DNA from: a virus
Length of the DNA: 64,000 nucleotides
Reading direction: 5' to 3' (one strand)
Virus record (IMG/VR): IMGVR_UViG_3300034073_004654
Location: 1 to 64,000 of that record
In this document: positions 62,433 through 64,000 of the stretch, in pieces
Layout: the number at the start of each line of letters is the position of its first letter
How positions within the stretch are numbered: position 1 is the first letter of the stretch
Made by a program: the position numbers and the translations under genes
Notes under the pieces: model-generated
Database searches by the model: none
Told to the model about the DNA's origin: nothing
The model's input: the letters and a program-made list of their open reading frames with translations, nothing else

Positions 62433-62456
62433 CGATTTATCGAGACGTAGTATCAT
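62429..62456 (+). promoter_or_regulatory. Sigma70-type promoter
   Basis: TTGACG at 62429 (overlapping the HNH stop), a 16-bp spacer, and TATCAT at 62451. Confidence 0.65.
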
Positions 62457-62505
62457 TGTTGTGCCATCAGCAAGATGGTCTTTTAATAAAGAAAGGAAAA
62501 GCATT

Positions 62506-62847
62506 ATGAATTTTCGAGTGGACCCTCTTACCGTTGTTACAACGCTTCATTCAATGATTGAACAAAATAACGGTCGAATGACCGTTATCAAAGCAGTTCA
62601 CCGGCTTGCAGCTAAAGGACTTGCTTTGCCTGGAAAAACAGACAAAGAACAGGCTCAAGTGCTTAATTCTCTTATTTCATTGTGTAGCCCTGGTATTTTT
62701 GATATTCGACCAGGGAAGAACGGCGGGATCGGTCTGCCTTCTATGCACTCTCTTGCTTCTAGGGGCTCTCTGGCAGGGCTAGTGTCACAAGCCGCCAGCG
62801 ACGCAGAAGGGCAGGAGGAGCTTTCAGAATTTAAAACCGGCACTTGA
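62506..62847 (+). CDS. Hypothetical protein
   Basis: A 113-residue protein from ATG 62506 (GAAAGGAAAAG site). VDPLTVVTTLHSMIEQNNGR, then AVHRLAAKGLALPGKTDKEQ, GKNGGIGLPSMHSLASRGSL. It has somewhat higher GC than its neighbours in the second half. Function is unknown. Confidence 0.72.
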   Translation: MNFRVDPLTVVTTLHSMIEQNNGRMTVIKAVHRLAAKGLALPGKTDKEQAQVLNSLISLCSPGIFDIRPGKNGGIGLPSMHSLASRGSLAGLVSQAASDAEGQEELSEFKTGT

Positions 62848-62855
62848 AAGATCTT

Positions 62856-63065
62856 ATGGATTTAGCAATCCAAATTTGGAACGATACATTAAGGGGATTT
62901 AAAAATAACCCCAATACAATCACTGTTTACGCTTCAATTTCAGATACTTGGAATAATAAAATTACACCTGCCATAATCAAAGATATAAAAAAATATGCAA
63001 AATCATTAGGTTATAAGGCAGAAGTTGAGTTGAGCAAGTTCAATTGGCTAATTCTTAGAAAGTGA
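62856..63065 (+). CDS. Small hypothetical protein
   Basis: A 69-residue protein from ATG 62856; TTG 62844 overlaps the previous stop and is an alternative. VYASISDTWNNKITPAIIKD, then KKYAKSLGYKAEVELSKFNW. The pattern is seen in phage microproteins without function. Confidence 0.68.
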   Translation: MDLAIQIWNDTLRGFKNNPNTITVYASISDTWNNKITPAIIKDIKKYAKSLGYKAEVELSKFNWLILRK

Positions 63066-63078
63066 GCAAGGAGATTTT

Positions 63079-63300
63079 ATGGCTTTATATTTAGAAAATA
63101 CAGGAAAAGTTTTTTTTCGAAATGGTTTGCCCAGTTCTATTTTTTGGAAACCAGAAGTTTTAGACAAGGGTCTCACTGTTGACGCTTTACAAAATCAAGC
63201 AGATGAAGAACTTAGAGTTTGTGGATTTCGAGTTAAAGTAGGTCAAGTAAAATTTGAAGAAGAAAATCACGTTTTGTTTGCCAGGGTTTGGTGGCAGTAA
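63079..63300 (+). CDS. Small hypothetical protein
   Basis: A 73-residue protein with an AAGGAGA site. Mixed strand and helix (ALYLENTGKVFFRNGLPSSI). Function is unknown. Confidence 0.7.
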   Translation: MALYLENTGKVFFRNGLPSSIFWKPEVLDKGLTVDALQNQADEELRVCGFRVKVGQVKFEEENHVLFARVWWQ

Positions 63301-63305
63301 ATCAT

Positions 63306-63758
63306 ATGACTCATAATCATTTGCCTGCAAGATTATATCATCTTGCTTCGAGTGATCATGGGTCTTTTATCAATTGGCATCCTAGAAGCTTTGGAATCAA
63401 TCGACCATCTTTTGAGCCCCAAACTTCTAGGATTTGTTTTTCTTTATCTGTTTCTGGTTGTTTGCTATCTTTGGGTTACATCGCCACTCAATATAAAGAA
63501 TGGCATCTTTATTCAACTATGAGCTCATATTACCAACCAAAAACAACTGACGTTGTAGATTCTAGTGTCACTGAAGAAGTTTGGAGGCTATCAGAAACCG
63601 CAATGAATAAAATTCATATCTTTTCTTCTCAGGAAAAATCAGAGCTAGAAAAACATTTGTATTTTACTTCTGGTAATCCATCTGCTATTAAATATCAATT
63701 ACAGTCTAAGATTAAAATAGAAAAAGTTTTAAGGAAATTTATTGATGCCAAAACATAA
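63306..63758 (+). CDS. Conserved phage protein, tandem paralogue 1
   Basis: A 150-residue protein from ATG 63306. ARLYHLASSDHGSFINWHPR and a following EPQTSRICFSLSVSGCLLSLG match a phage family with an LYH..S...PR...G....PR.CF..S..GC pattern. It starts with a YH strand like ADP-ribosyltransferase folds, but identity is uncertain. Overlaps a paralogue at 63745 by 14 bases. Confidence 0.72.
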   Translation: MTHNHLPARLYHLASSDHGSFINWHPRSFGINRPSFEPQTSRICFSLSVSGCLLSLGYIATQYKEWHLYSTMSSYYQPKTTDVVDSSVTEEVWRLSETAMNKIHIFSSQEKSELEKHLYFTSGNPSAIKYQLQSKIKIEKVLRKFIDAKT

Positions 63759-64000
63759 TTCAAAAACCCCCGAATATTTATATCATATTACTCAAGAAGA
63801 TGTTTCAGACCAGCCTTTTACTTGGGTGCCTAAAAAAGTTGGCTCACATAGATGTTACCTAGAGCCTAAAACTCCAAGAATTTGTTTCTCAAAAAATATT
63901 TCAGGTTGCTTTATTACCCTTGGAGAGTGCTTGAAATCCAATAAAGATATTTCAATATTAAAAACAATCAAACCGGTGCATTATTATACTCCAACCTCCA
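63745..64000 (+). CDS. Conserved phage protein, tandem paralogue 2 (partial at window end)
   Basis: An open frame from ATG 63745 to the window edge: EYLYHITQEDVSDQPFTWVP, then YLEPKTPRICFSKNISGCFI. It aligns with the preceding protein, so the two genes arose by tandem duplication. The C-terminus lies outside the window. Confidence 0.72.
   Translation, partial: MPKHNSKTPEYLYHITQEDVSDQPFTWVPKKVGSHRCYLEPKTPRICFSKNISGCFITLGECLKSNKDISILKTIKPVHYYTPTS

Overview
The window looks like part of a large, AT-rich double-stranded DNA phage genome (jumbo-phage style), not a bacterial chromosome. It carries about 115 mostly tiny, tightly packed genes, with no ribosomal or core metabolic genes. Its tRNA genes, CCA-adding enzyme, TilS-like protein, HNH nucleases, TnpB proteins and well-known phage families (YubB/Api92-like, DUF932, DUF2786, DUF3846 and DUF2452-like, plus the MSGGHFNY, MGLDMYL and MSADNAI families) all fit a phage. 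The host is unknown. A lipoprotein at 35436-36143 has the Ser/Thr-rich, Cys-patterned style common in Myxococcota, and two secreted peptidoglycan hydrolases fit a Gram-negative host. Both host hints are inference.

Layout. 1-10 kb: a TnpB gene, small unknown genes, a CCA-adding enzyme and a DUF2786-type gene. 11.0-12.3 kb: a TnpB-only IS200/IS605-type element sits inside a tRNA-Leu(UAA) gene. 12.3-26 kb: dense co-directional small genes with two more tRNAs and many similar TTGACA/TATnnT promoters. 26-36 kb: a mixed-strand block of leader-bearing proteins, the tRNA-Arg and intron-split tRNA-Asn genes, an HNH nuclease, a MazG-like protein and the lipoprotein. 36-48 kb: small genes, DUF2452-like and DUF932 proteins, an EamA-like membrane protein and an H1-like basic protein. 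48-56.7 kb: HNH, lysine-rich and leader-bearing proteins, including four in tandem. 56.7-64 kb: TilS-like and BCS1-like AAA genes, a second CAU tRNA, two peptidoglycan hydrolases and an HNH nuclease.

Main discoveries. (1) At least 18 otherwise unrelated proteins share a 20-25 residue N-terminal helix, in two flavours: MSLKSxLKVANYYNVKY and MSKxxKILxACxxFxxLVKKA. It behaves like a portable tag, comparable with the T4 capsid-targeting sequence. It is found on a CCA-adding enzyme, an ADP-ribosyltransferase-like protein and a DUF5591/archaeosine-synthase-like protein, which suggests virion-packaged, injected effectors. (2) A compact 207-nt group I intron splits a tRNA-Asn gene inside its GUU anticodon, with an HNH nuclease next door. 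(3) The TnpB element splits tRNA-Leu(UAA); joining its flanks rebuilds a proper tRNA and exposes the probable TAM. A collapsed 48-bp relic of the same element lies at 39.5 kb. (4) At least ten promoters share a conserved AAAGATC-like spacer as well as the -35 and -10 boxes.

These parts appear to work together. Several of the tRNA genes lack an encoded CCA, which the phage's own nucleotidyltransferase could supply. Two tRNAs have CAU anticodons, and a TilS-like protein could convert a tRNA-Ile2(CAU) to read AUA. Genes with consensus promoters are probably early or middle takeover genes. Leader-bearing genes generally lack such promoters and start after AT-rich stretches, as expected for a late class.
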